Assembly: GCA_946481135.1 (NCBI GenBank)
Contig: CAMLMQ010000158.1
Span: forward strand, 1 to 7,015
DNA: 7,015 bases
Source: an uncultured Microbacteriaceae bacterium
GTDB taxonomy: Bacteria; Actinomycetota; Actinomycetes; Actinomycetales; Microbacteriaceae
Direction: 5' to 3'
Part shown: piece after piece, positions 1-5,972 of the stretch
Numbering within the stretch: the stretch's first letter is position 1
Layout of the letters: every line of letters starts with the position of its first letter
Notes under the pieces: model-generated
The model's input: the letters and a program-made list of their open reading frames with translations, nothing else
Database searches by the model: none
What the model was told of the DNA's origin: nothing
Program-made: the position numbers and the translations under genes

Positions 1-303
1 ACGTTCCCGATCCTCGTCGGCACGATGATCATCGGCGGCATCCTGCCGACGATGTCGTGGGCGGGCCTCGGCGGGATGCTCGCCGACCTGTTCCCGGGAC
101 GCTTCCGCTACTCCGCGATCTCGTTCGCCTACTCGCTCGCCGCTGTCATCTCCGGGTTCGTGCCGGCGCTCACGCTGCTCGTCGGCGAGGCGAGCGGCTT
201 CGCGTGGTGGCATCCGGGCATCGTGCTCAGTGTGATGTCGCTCGTGACCGCCGTGTCGGCCTTCGCCGCGACGCGGTTCGTGCGACCGATCGACGAGATC
301 TAG
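1..303 (+). CDS. MFS transporter of the metabolite:H+ symporter (MHS) type, C-terminal part
   Basis: This is the last 100 residues of an integral membrane secondary transporter; the beginning lies before the window. The reading frame is open from base 1 and ends at TAG 301-303. Two to three hydrophobic segments are visible (about residues 2-22, 38-60 and 68-88). They are separated by a loop with L-F-P-G-R-F-R-Y-S (residues 30-38) followed by a Gly/Ala-rich helix ending near S51-G52. That loop-helix pattern, LFPxRxRYSxxSxxYxxxxxxxG, is typical of the MHS subfamily of MFS permeases (proline/betaine, shikimate and alpha-ketoglutarate carriers), which bring organic acids or osmolytes in with protons. 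The substrate cannot be read from this fragment. The gene converges with the DUF1648 gene and their stop codons overlap. No terminator hairpin is visible at the junction. Confidence 0.9.
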   Translation, partial: TFPILVGTMIIGGILPTMSWAGLGGMLADLFPGRFRYSAISFAYSLAAVISGFVPALTLLVGEASGFAWWHPGIVLSVMSLVTAVSAFAATRFVRPIDEI

Positions 304-1277
304 GAGGATGCCGGCTCGGCCTGTCCCGCGACGGCGCCGAGCAGAGCCGCGGCCGTGCCCGCGTCGTCGACGGTGACGACGAGGGCGCGGCCGTCGCGGT
401 TCTGAGCCTCGAGCGCCTCGCCCGAGCGCATCACGATGCCGAGACGGCGTCCCCGTCCGCCGCGGATGCCCCACCCGCCGAATTCACCCAGGGGCTGCAC
501 ATCGACGACGCCGGCCGACGCCACCTCGGCCGCGGGCATGCGGAACCGCGGCCAGCCGGCGGCGCTGCGCACCTCCAGCCCCGTGGCGTCGACCCGCACC
601 GTCCAGCTCACGGTCAGCAGCAGCACGGCGAGCAGCACGATGGGCACCGCGTAGACGGCGCCGACGGCGCCCGACGTCACGACGTTCGCGAGGACGGCAG
701 CCCCGAGCGCCGCCGCCGCGCCGACGACGATCGCGACGATGCCGGGGATCGCGAGACGCGTGCGACCGACCCAGACGGCTCGCTCGCCGGGCGCGAGCGA
801 CAGCGCCTCGGCCCGTCGGCCTCGGGGGGCCGACGCGACGGCGCGCGGCGCGAGCAGTGCGGCGAGCGTGCCCGCGACCACCGCGACCCCGGCGGCGAGC
901 AGCAGCCCGAGAGCGACCGACGGCGGCGCGCCCGCATTCCGTTGCGCGAGCAGCACCCAGCAGCCGAGGGTCGAGAGGAAGGCGGCGAACGCGACCGCGA
1001 CGACGGCGAGGAACCGGCGCGTCGGCGTCGGGCCGTCGGTCTCGCTCGCGAGCAGCATGAGGCCGAACGTCAACGTGCCGACGAGGGCGAGGATCGCCAG
1101 GATGACGACGACGGTCCACGGTGCGGCGAAGCCGTCGGGGGTGCCGTCCGCGGCCCAGTGCACGGCGATCTCGGAGCGCGCGGGCATCCCGATGAGAGCC
1201 ACGACGATACCGGCGACCCAGACGAGGGCGGGCAGCAGGATGCCGATGACGGGCAGCGGCAGACGGGGACGGGTCAT
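300..1277 (-). CDS. DUF1648 domain multi-pass membrane protein
   Basis: The protein has 325 residues and about six predicted membrane segments (near 10-30, 52-77, 88-112, 119-144, 176-201 and 203-226). The first two segments bracket an outer loop containing I-A-V-H-W-A-A-D-G-T-P-D (residues 37-48). This is the hallmark of DUF1648, whose members carry an I-P-x-H-W-x-x-x-G-x-P-D motif. After the last segment comes a soluble tail of about 100 residues rich in beta-type sequence (G-L-E-V-R-S 233-238, G-I-V-M-R-S-G 280-286, A-L-V-V-T-V-D-D 298-305). It resembles the membrane-associated PH-like tails of actinobacterial proteins, though I rate that only as likely. DUF1648 genes are commonly paired with short GntR regulators, as here: the start ATG overlaps the gntR stop by 4 bp, so the two are probably translationally coupled. 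A GAGAGG sits about 10 bases upstream of the start. Family members such as SdpI act in immunity or signal transduction, but the function of this one is unknown. Confidence 0.9.
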   Translation of the reverse strand: MTRPRLPLPVIGILLPALVWVAGIVVALIGMPARSEIAVHWAADGTPDGFAAPWTVVVILAILALVGTLTFGLMLLASETDGPTPTRRFLAVVAVAFAAFLSTLGCWVLLAQRNAGAPPSVALGLLLAAGVAVVAGTLAALLAPRAVASAPRGRRAEALSLAPGERAVWVGRTRLAIPGIVAIVVGAAAALGAAVLANVVTSGAVGAVYAVPIVLLAVLLLTVSWTVRVDATGLEVRSAAGWPRFRMPAAEVASAGVVDVQPLGEFGGWGIRGGRGRRLGIVMRSGEALEAQNRDGRALVVTVDDAGTAAALLGAVAGQAEPASS

Positions 1278-1627
1278 GACGGATAGGCCTCTCGGATCAT
1301 GGCGATGAGGGTGCTCGGCGCGACGCCGACGCGGCGCGCGTCGGCGACCAGGTCGCGAACGGCGGCGCGCAACTCGGGGGGCGGTGTGGCGTTCGCGGCG
1401 ACCACGGCGCCTCGACCGCGACGGAGGTCGACGAGACCTTCGTCACGCAACTGCTGGTAGGCGTGCAGCACGGTGTGGATGTTGATGTCGAGCGACGCGG
1501 CGAGCTCGCGCGCTGCGGGGAGCCGGTCGCCTGCCCGCAGCGCGCCGCGGGCGAGTTCGGCCCGCACCGCCGACGCGAGTTGGTCGAAGAGCGCCTCGCT
1601 GGAGGTCGGGTCGATGCGCAGCAGCAC
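1274..1627 (-). CDS. GntR family transcriptional regulator, YtrA-like (short form)
   Basis: A DNA-binding repressor of 117 residues. The winged helix occupies about residues 12-76: L-F-D-Q-L at 13-17, L-P-A-A-R-E-L-A at 37-44, the recognition helix N-I-H-T-V-L-H-A-Y at 49-57, and the wing G-L-V-D-L-R-R-G-R-G at 64-73. A short C-terminal helical part of about 40 residues follows instead of a large effector domain. That small architecture is characteristic of the YtrA subfamily, which usually controls its own operon of membrane transport or envelope genes. I start it at GTG 1627: the wHTH begins directly after it, 117 residues is the normal family length, and the promoter's predicted +1 falls on this G. 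The open frame extends further upstream but contains the promoter and no family-like sequence. The stop overlaps the DUF1648 start (ATGA). It probably represses itself and the DUF1648 gene through the inverted repeat just upstream. Confidence 0.92.
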   Translation of the reverse strand: MLLRIDPTSSEALFDQLASAVRAELARGALRAGDRLPAARELAASLDINIHTVLHAYQQLRDEGLVDLRRGRGAVVAANATPPPELRAAVRDLVADARRVGVAPSTLIAMIREAYPS

Positions 1628-1662
1628 ACGGATATCATATTGTTCTATTTCACCTAGAACAA
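1627..1662 (-). promoter_or_regulatory. Leaderless promoter of the gntR-DUF1648 operon
   Basis: On the minus strand, TTGTTC (1657-1662) is followed after exactly 17 bases by TATGAT (1634-1639), a five-of-six match to the TATAAT -10 consensus. If the last T of the hexamer is -7, then +1 is base 1627, the first G of the GTG start codon. The mRNA would therefore have no 5' leader. The AGGTGA lying within the spacer is 20 bases from the start, too far to act as a ribosome binding site. Leaderless GTG or ATG transcripts are a well-established actinobacterial feature. The start site itself is predicted, not measured. Confidence 0.78.
1640..1662. promoter_or_regulatory. Perfect 8-bp inverted repeat, probable GntR operator
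   Basis: TTGTTCTA (1640-1647) and TAGAACAA (1655-1662) are perfect reverse complements separated by 7 bases (TTTCACC). The repeat covers the -35 hexamer and nearly all of the spacer of the gntR promoter, ending next to the -10. It is AT-rich in a GC-rich setting. Position, symmetry and the adjacent repressor gene fit an autoregulatory operator, since GntR dimers bind such repeats. It also lies just upstream of the divergent promoter for the 1745-2341 gene, so shared control is possible. The assignment to this regulator is inference. Confidence 0.75.
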
Positions 1663-1669
1663 GTGGCCA

Positions 1670-1706
1670 TTGCTCGGCTCGCGTCCCGCCCCCTATGCTG
1701 TGAGCC
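1670..1706 (+). promoter_or_regulatory. Probable promoter of the 1745-2341 gene
   Basis: TTGCTC (1670-1675), an 18-base spacer, then TATGCT (1694-1699) give a plausible housekeeping-type promoter with +1 near 1706. This leaves a leader of about 39 bases that carries GAGGA (1735-1739), five bases before the ATG. Unlike the divergent gntR promoter, this transcript is therefore led and has a normal ribosome binding site. Confidence 0.5.
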
Positions 1707-1744
1707 GTCCGGGTCCATCCACCCCACGTGCCGTGAGGATCAGC

Positions 1745-2341
1745 ATGAGCGACGACGCCCCCACGCAACGCCTTCCCCAGACCGGCGACGAGCCGACCGA
1801 GCTGACGAAGGAGCGCACGAAGTCCCGCGCCCTGCTGTTCACGCTCATCGGGGTGGGCGCAGCGCTGCTCGTGGCCCTCATCGTGCTGCTCGTGCTGCTG
1901 CTCGGGCAGGGCGGCCCGACTCCCGGGCCCACGCCGACCTCGTCCGACACCCCGACCCCGGCGCCCACCGCGAGCGACTCACCGACACCGTCGGCCACCC
2001 CCACCGCCTCCGAGTCGCCGTCGCCCACCGCGGCACCGCCGCCCCCTCCCCCGCCGCCGCCGAGCCCGATCGTCAGCTTCGCGGCCTCGTCGACCGATGC
2101 GGGCTGCAGCGGCGACTCCGGGCAGCAGCCGCTCACGTTCAGTTGGGACACCACCGGTGAGTCGGTGAACTTCGGAATCGCGACCGACTTCGCCGACGCG
2201 CAGCCGTACGAGACCGACATGGAACCCGTCGACAGCATCACCGTCAACTACCAGTGCAGCAACCCGACGACGAAGTTCTCGATCGCCGTGTTCTTCAACG
2301 GCGACGTCATCGATCGGGAGACGATCACCGTCCAGCGCTGA
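1745..2341 (+). CDS. Single-pass membrane protein with Pro/Thr/Ser stalk and small extracellular domain
   Basis: I do not recognise a named family. The protein has 198 residues starting at ATG 1745, chosen because GAGGA lies five bases upstream; longer in-frame starts would run through the promoter. Order of parts: a charged cytoplasmic tail (1-28), one strong membrane helix (29-54), a low-complexity stalk of Pro/Thr/Ser/Ala (57-108) ending in nine consecutive prolines (98-106), and an outer domain of about 90 residues. That domain has alternating beta-like strands (I-V-S-F-A-A-S 109-115, L-T-F-S-W-D 130-135, I-T-V-N-Y-Q 165-170, F-S-I-A-V-F-F 178-184) and only two cysteines, C121 and C171, which could form a disulfide. 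The fold looks Ig-like. The membrane helix is internal with a positively charged segment before it, so the C-terminus should face outward. A surface or cell-wall role is likely; the partner is unknown. Confidence 0.85.
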   Translation: MSDDAPTQRLPQTGDEPTELTKERTKSRALLFTLIGVGAALLVALIVLLVLLLGQGGPTPGPTPTSSDTPTPAPTASDSPTPSATPTASESPSPTAAPPPPPPPPPSPIVSFAASSTDAGCSGDSGQQPLTFSWDTTGESVNFGIATDFADAQPYETDMEPVDSITVNYQCSNPTTKFSIAVFFNGDVIDRETITVQR

Positions 2342-2352
2342 CCGGTGGACCG

Positions 2353-2365
2353 TAGAGTCGAGACA
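2353..2365 (+). promoter_or_regulatory. Leaderless -10 element of the HExxH gene
   Basis: TAGAGT (2353-2358) ends six bases before the A of ATG 2365, so the predicted +1 is the start codon itself. It matches the TAnnnT pattern of actinobacterial -10 boxes. No good -35 is seen about 17 bases upstream, where the preceding coding sequence ends. There is also no convincing ribosome binding site, which supports leaderless initiation. The gene may therefore be transcribed independently of the gene 23 bases upstream. Confidence 0.6.
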
Positions 2366-3405
2366 TGAGGCGTCCTCTCGTCATCGCGCTCGCGGTCGCC
2401 GCCGTCGCCGTCGTGCTGGGGATCGTCGCCGGGGTGCTGATCGCCCAGGCGGCGGATCGCGCCTCGGCCCTCGACGCGCACCGCGCCGCCGCCACCGAAC
2501 TCACCGACGCGCGTGACGAGGTCGAGGCGCCGCTCACCGAAGCCGACCAGGTGATCTCGCTGGGCGGTGCGCCATGGGTGCCGGCCGAACCCCTGTCGGC
2601 CGTGCAGTCGCGCGCCGACGAGGTGCGCGCGGTGGACGCCGACGCGGAGGCGGCCCTGCGACAGGATGCCGACGCGCTCGAGACCGACGACGTGCGGGCC
2701 GCCGCGCGCGAGCTGGAGGAGCTCGCCGACGCCCTCGCCGACGGTGCGGTGGATGTCGACGCCGCGCTCGCCGACCTCGTCACGGCGGTCGGTGAGACGG
2801 CTCCGACGGTGGAGGCCGAGGCGTTCGACGGCGAGAACGCGCCGCGCATCGCCTTCCGCGACGCGACCGCCGACCTCGCCGACGCGAGCGATGACCAGGT
2901 CGCCGAGTACATCGCCTCCTACCTCGCGGCGGCCGAGGCCCTCGCCGCCTCCCACGCGGAGGAACTGGCCGAGAAGGCCGGCCCGCTCTTCGACGCGCGC
3001 ATGACGGTGCAGGCGTTCGCCCGCTCGATGGCCGGCGGCGTGATGCTCGAGTTCGACTGGGCGCCCACCGTCAACGGCTACGGCACGGGCGGCTCGTACG
3101 GCGGCACGAGCTACTGGAACACCGCCGACGGCGGCCAGGCCACGATCACACTGTCCGACAGTGTCGCCGCGATGTGGCCGGGCGCGGGCGTGCAGGCCCT
3201 CGTCGTGCACGAGGTCGGCCACGCCATCCTGTCGCGCGCCGACTGCTCCACGCTCTTCTTCGACTCCGACCTCTACCCCGGCGAGGAGGAGTCGTGGGCG
3301 ACCGCCTGGGCGATCGGGCTCGGGTACACCGCCGACGGCAGCGGGGAGTCGATCTACGGTCGCCCGCCGGACGCGCTCATCGCGCTCTCCCAGCAGTGCC
3401 GCTGA
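2365..3405 (+). CDS. Membrane-anchored protein with HExxH zinc-metalloprotease motif
   Basis: The protein has 346 residues. A single hydrophobic anchor (about 5-28, after M-R-R-P) is followed by a long Ala/Asp/Glu-rich helical region (30-225) with coiled-coil character. A C-terminal domain (226-346) differs in composition, being rich in Gly, Tyr and Trp (Y-G-T-G-G-S-Y-G-G near 239-247). Within it, V-V-H-E-V-G-H-A-I (280-288) has the zinc-binding HExxH signature: H282 and H286 would bind zinc and E283 would be the catalytic base. About 21-23 residues downstream, the cluster E307-E308-E309 before S-W-A-T-A-W-A-I-G could supply the third ligand, as in gluzincins. Two cysteines, C294 and C345, flank this part and may pair. 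I read it as an outward-facing protease or protease-like surface protein of no family I can name. Substrate and activity are unknown. It is flanked by two other surface proteins of unknown function. Confidence 0.85.
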   Translation: MRRPLVIALAVAAVAVVLGIVAGVLIAQAADRASALDAHRAAATELTDARDEVEAPLTEADQVISLGGAPWVPAEPLSAVQSRADEVRAVDADAEAALRQDADALETDDVRAAARELEELADALADGAVDVDAALADLVTAVGETAPTVEAEAFDGENAPRIAFRDATADLADASDDQVAEYIASYLAAAEALAASHAEELAEKAGPLFDARMTVQAFARSMAGGVMLEFDWAPTVNGYGTGGSYGGTSYWNTADGGQATITLSDSVAAMWPGAGVQALVVHEVGHAILSRADCSTLFFDSDLYPGEEESWATAWAIGLGYTADGSGESIYGRPPDALIALSQQCR

Positions 3406-3419
3406 GGCACCCACCGAAC

Positions 3420-3441
3420 GGGGGGTGACCGCCGGTCCCCC
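3420..3441. terminator. GC-rich hairpin between the HExxH gene and the next gene
   Basis: A G-run plus GACC (3420-3430) can fold with GGTCCCCC (3434-3441) over a 3-base GCC loop: four pairs, a bulged T, then four more G-C pairs. It lies 15 bases after the stop codon and just before the strong Shine-Dalgarno AAGGGAGG (3443-3450) of the following gene. No T-run follows, so it could be a weak or Rho-type terminator, a 3' end stabiliser, or a structure that affects translation of the next gene. Confidence 0.4.
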
Positions 3442-3455
3442 GAAGGGAGGACAAT

Positions 3456-3902
3456 GTGCGCATGCCGATCCCCCGGGCATCCTCCTTCGTCGTCGCCCTC
3501 TCGACGCTCGTCGCCCTCGTCACCGTGTCGGCGGTGCTGAGTCAGCTCACCCCCGCCGATCGCGCGGGTGCCGTGCTGCCCGCCGCTCCGATCACGGTGG
3601 ATGCGACGGACGCGACCCTCGACACGCTCGCCGCCGACAGCGCGTCGGCGCACCCCGAGTCGGACACCGCCGACGACGCGGGAACGCCGACTGCTGCCGA
3701 CGGACCCGCCCCTGTGGCGCCGGCGCCGGCGGAGACCGTCGGAGCCGAGCCGCCGTCGTCCGAGCCCGAGCCGACGACGCCGCCGGCGCCCGAACCGAGC
3801 GCACCGACGCAGAACCCCCCGCCGGGGCAGAGCGCGAACGCCCCCGGACAGGGCGGGTCGTCCCCCGGCAACAGCGGCAACGCGCCGAGCCGCGACGACT
3901 GA
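3456..3902 (+). CDS. Signal-anchored Pro/Ser/Glu-rich low-complexity protein
   Basis: Not a family I recognise. I place the start at GTG 3456 because AAGGGAGG (3443-3450) ends five bases before it. The ATG at 3462 is two codons later and 11 bases from the same site, so it is less favoured. The protein has 148 residues. A hydrophobic segment (10-30) after M-R-M-P-I-P-R is either a signal peptide or an N-terminal anchor. There is no cysteine, so it is not a lipoprotein. The rest is disordered: Asp/Ala/Thr-rich from 46 to 80, Pro/Glu/Ser-rich from 82 to 117, then Gly/Asn/Ser/Pro-rich to the end, finishing S-R-D-D. It probably sits in or spans the cell wall. It may belong with the two surface genes upstream. 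It converges on the response regulator gene with 7 bases between stops. Confidence 0.75.
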   Translation: MRMPIPRASSFVVALSTLVALVTVSAVLSQLTPADRAGAVLPAAPITVDATDATLDTLAADSASAHPESDTADDAGTPTAADGPAPVAPAPAETVGAEPPSSEPEPTTPPAPEPSAPTQNPPPGQSANAPGQGGSSPGNSGNAPSRDD

Positions 3903-3909
3903 GCCCGCG

Positions 3910-4566
3910 TCAGGCGAACCGGTACCCCTCGCCGCGCACCGTGCGGATGCGCTCGGCCCCGAGCTTCGTGCGCAGGTAGCGCACATAGACGTCGACGACG
4001 TTCGATCCCGGGTCGAAGTCGTATCCCCACACCCGGCTCAGCAGCTGCTCGCGACTGAGCACCTGCCCGCGATGACGCAGGAACTCTTCGGCGAGCGCGA
4101 ACTCGCGTGCCGAGAGCTCGACGGTCGCGCCGTCGACGTGCACCCGGCGCTCCAGGAGGTCGAGCACGACGCCGCCGCCCTCGAGCCGCGTGGGCACCTC
4201 GCGGGCGCGGTCCCGCAACCGGGCACGGATGCGGGCCAGCAGCTCGTCGAACGTGAAGGGCTTCGTGATGTAGTCGTCGGCGCCGCCGTCGAGTCCCGCC
4301 GCGAGGTCGCGAGCGGTGTCGCGTCCCGTGAGCGCGATCACGGGAACGTTCGAACCGGATCGGCGCAGTTCGCTGAGCACGTCGAGACCTCCGACGTCGG
4401 GCAGCCCCAGGTCGAGCAGCACGAGGTCGATGCCGCCCGCGGCGAGCAGGACCAGCGCCTCGCGGCCCGTCGTCGCGGTGCTCGCGGCATACCCCGCGGC
4501 GGTCAGCCCGCGGCGCACGAACGACGCGACCCGTTCCTCGTCTTCGACGATCAGCACGTGTGTCAT
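3910..4566 (-). CDS. OmpR/PhoB-family response regulator
   Basis: A transcription factor of 218 residues, the normal length for this family. The receiver domain (1-115) has the acidic pair E8/D9 in the first strand, the phosphoacceptor D52 in L-L-D-L-G-L-P-D (50-57), T80 in A-L-T-G, and K102 in T-K-P-F. The C-terminal winged helix (about 129-217) carries L-S-A-R-E-F-A-L (151-158), the recognition region V-D-V-Y-V-R-Y-L-R (191-199), and the ending R-T-V-R-G-E-G-Y-R-F (208-217). All these are typical of OmpR/PhoB regulators that bind tandem DNA repeats as phosphorylated dimers. Its ATG overlaps the stop of the histidine kinase (ATGA), and GGGAGG (4573-4578) lies six bases upstream inside the kinase gene. 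It is certainly the kinase's partner. Target genes are unknown. No key residue is missing. Confidence 0.97.
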   Translation of the reverse strand: MTHVLIVEDEERVASFVRRGLTAAGYAASTATTGREALVLLAAGGIDLVLLDLGLPDVGGLDVLSELRRSGSNVPVIALTGRDTARDLAAGLDGGADDYITKPFTFDELLARIRARLRDRAREVPTRLEGGGVVLDLLERRVHVDGATVELSAREFALAEEFLRHRGQVLSREQLLSRVWGYDFDPGSNVVDVYVRYLRTKLGAERIRTVRGEGYRFA

Positions 4567-5957
4567 GACGGACCTCCCAGCGGCAGTGTGAGCACGAAAC
4601 GGGAACCGGCGTCGGCGGCTTCGACCGTCGCCGACCCTCCGTGAGACTGCGCGATGCCCGCGACGATCGACAGACCGAGCCCCGATCCGCGCGCGTCGCG
4701 GTCGACCCGCACGAAGCGCTCGAAGATGCGCGCGCGTGTCGGTTCGGGGATGCCGGGGCCGTGATCGCGCACCCACAGCCGCACCCGGTCGTCGACGATC
4801 GCGCTCCCGAGTTCGACGGGAGTTCCGGCAGGGGCGTACTTGTCGGCGTTGTCGGCGAACTGGAGCATCGCCTGCACGACGCGTGCCCGATCCGCGCGGA
4901 GCGTGCCCTCCGCGACGGCGACGAGCCGCCAGTCCCGCCCCCGGATGCCGGCCACCCGCGCGGCGACGTCGCGGGTGAGCGCGGAGACGTCGAGCTCCTC
5001 GAGGCGCAGGGGCGCGGCCCGCAGCTCGGCGAGCGCCGCGAGACCGTCGACGAGGTCGCCCATGCGCTCGAGCTCCTCCGTCGCGATGCGGATCGAGTTG
5101 CGCACATCCTCGGGGTCGGCGGGGTCGGTGAGATCGAGGTGCCCGCGCACGACGGTCAGCGGGGTGCGCAGCTCGTGGCGCACGTCGTCGAGCAGCTCCC
5201 GCTGCTGCCGCACGGCGTCGTCGAGACGGTCGAGCATGTCGTTGATCGTCTCTGTGAGGCGCGACAGGTCGTCGTGGCCCTCGACGGGGATCCGCTCGCG
5301 CACGTCGGTCGCCGTGATGCGTTCCGCGGTCTCGCCGAGCAGGCGCACGGGCCGCAGCAGGCGCCCGGCGACGAGCCAGCCGGCGAGACCGATCGCGGCG
5401 AGCGCGACCGCCCCGACGACCGCGAACACGGTGGCGGTGAGCACGGTGGGCTGCAGTTCGCGACTGAGGTCGATCGCGACGATGTAGATGCCGGTGTCGT
5501 CGGCGACCGTGACGGGCGTGGCGACGTAGCGGAGCTCGGCGCCGTCGACGACCGCGGTTCCGATGCGAACGGCTCCGTCGGCGAGCTCGGCGACGATCCG
5601 GTCGACGAGGGCGGAGTCGAGCTCGAAGGCGACCGGGGTGCCCGGCGCGAGGGCGGCCCGACCGTCGAGCACGCCGAGCGCCGACCCGTTGGCGGGCGGG
5701 GGCACCGCCGAGAGGATGGCGGCGAGGGCGTCGCGAGCCGACGTCATCCCGTCGGACCCGACCGCGACGACCCCGCGCGCGGCCTCGAGCTGGCGCTCGA
5801 GCTCGTCGTCGACGCCGCGCACCACGAGGTCGCGCTGCACGAGGAAGCTCACCGTGCCGGTGACGCCGATGCCGACGGTCGTCACGAGCAGGATGACGGC
5901 GAGGATGCGCGCCCGCACCGACCATCGCGGCGACCGTCGCCTGGGCTCCCCGACCAT
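4563..5957 (-). CDS. Sensor histidine kinase with HAMP domain
   Basis: A membrane sensor kinase of 464 residues. TM1 (about 17-40) and TM2 (about 172-197) enclose an extracellular sensing region of about 130 residues (41-171) with no recognisable ligand motif. HAMP follows (about 198-250, with R-L-L-R-P-V-R-L-L). The H-box V-R-H-E-L-R-T-P-L-T has the phosphorylated H261. The ATPase domain shows an N-box Q-F-A-D-N-A-D-K-Y (366-374, N370), a G1 box D-H-G-P-G-I-P (398-404), an F-box I-F-E-R-F (411-415) and a G2 box G-S-G-L-G-L-S (424-430). Q366 replaces the first Asn of the N-box, a variation I recall from other actinobacterial kinases, so the enzyme should be active. It phosphorylates the regulator encoded immediately downstream. 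The kinase comes first in the operon, the reverse of the commonest order. Start ATG 5957 has no Shine-Dalgarno but a well-placed -10, suggesting leaderless translation. Confidence 0.96.
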   Translation of the reverse strand: MVGEPRRRSPRWSVRARILAVILLVTTVGIGVTGTVSFLVQRDLVVRGVDDELERQLEAARGVVAVGSDGMTSARDALAAILSAVPPPANGSALGVLDGRAALAPGTPVAFELDSALVDRIVAELADGAVRIGTAVVDGAELRYVATPVTVADDTGIYIVAIDLSRELQPTVLTATVFAVVGAVALAAIGLAGWLVAGRLLRPVRLLGETAERITATDVRERIPVEGHDDLSRLTETINDMLDRLDDAVRQQRELLDDVRHELRTPLTVVRGHLDLTDPADPEDVRNSIRIATEELERMGDLVDGLAALAELRAAPLRLEELDVSALTRDVAARVAGIRGRDWRLVAVAEGTLRADRARVVQAMLQFADNADKYAPAGTPVELGSAIVDDRVRLWVRDHGPGIPEPTRARIFERFVRVDRDARGSGLGLSIVAGIAQSHGGSATVEAADAGSRFVLTLPLGGPS

Positions 5958-5969
5958 GTGCCCAGTATG
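5957..5969 (-). promoter_or_regulatory. Candidate leaderless -10 element of the kinase-regulator operon
   Basis: On the minus strand CATACT (5964-5969) has the two key bases of a -10 box (A at -11, T at -7). Its last T lies exactly six bases before the A of the kinase ATG, which makes that A the predicted +1. No ribosome binding site is visible. The -35 region shows no match to consensus, so the promoter may depend on an activator. Confidence 0.5.
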
Positions 5970-5972
5970 GCC

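Noticed and set aside
57..1286. A 409-residue plus-strand open frame opposite the DUF1648 gene
   Set aside because: Arg/Asp/Gly-rich composition with no domain, antisense to a clear membrane protein. A typical high-GC shadow.
1628..1768. N-terminal extension of the GntR regulator to an ATG at 1768
   Set aside because: It would translate through the promoter and operator and adds no family-like sequence. GTG 1627 gives the normal YtrA-type length.
1772..1786. LPQTG as a sortase cell-wall sorting signal
   Set aside because: It is near the N-terminus on the predicted cytoplasmic side, whereas a sorting signal must be C-terminal and followed by a helix and a short basic tail.
1274..4572. The same ten bases TCATGACGGA at both ATGA gene junctions (1274-1283 and 4563-4572)
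   Set aside because: Both upstream proteins end in Pro-Ser-stop and use the same codons. Ten matching bases under that constraint are easily coincidence.
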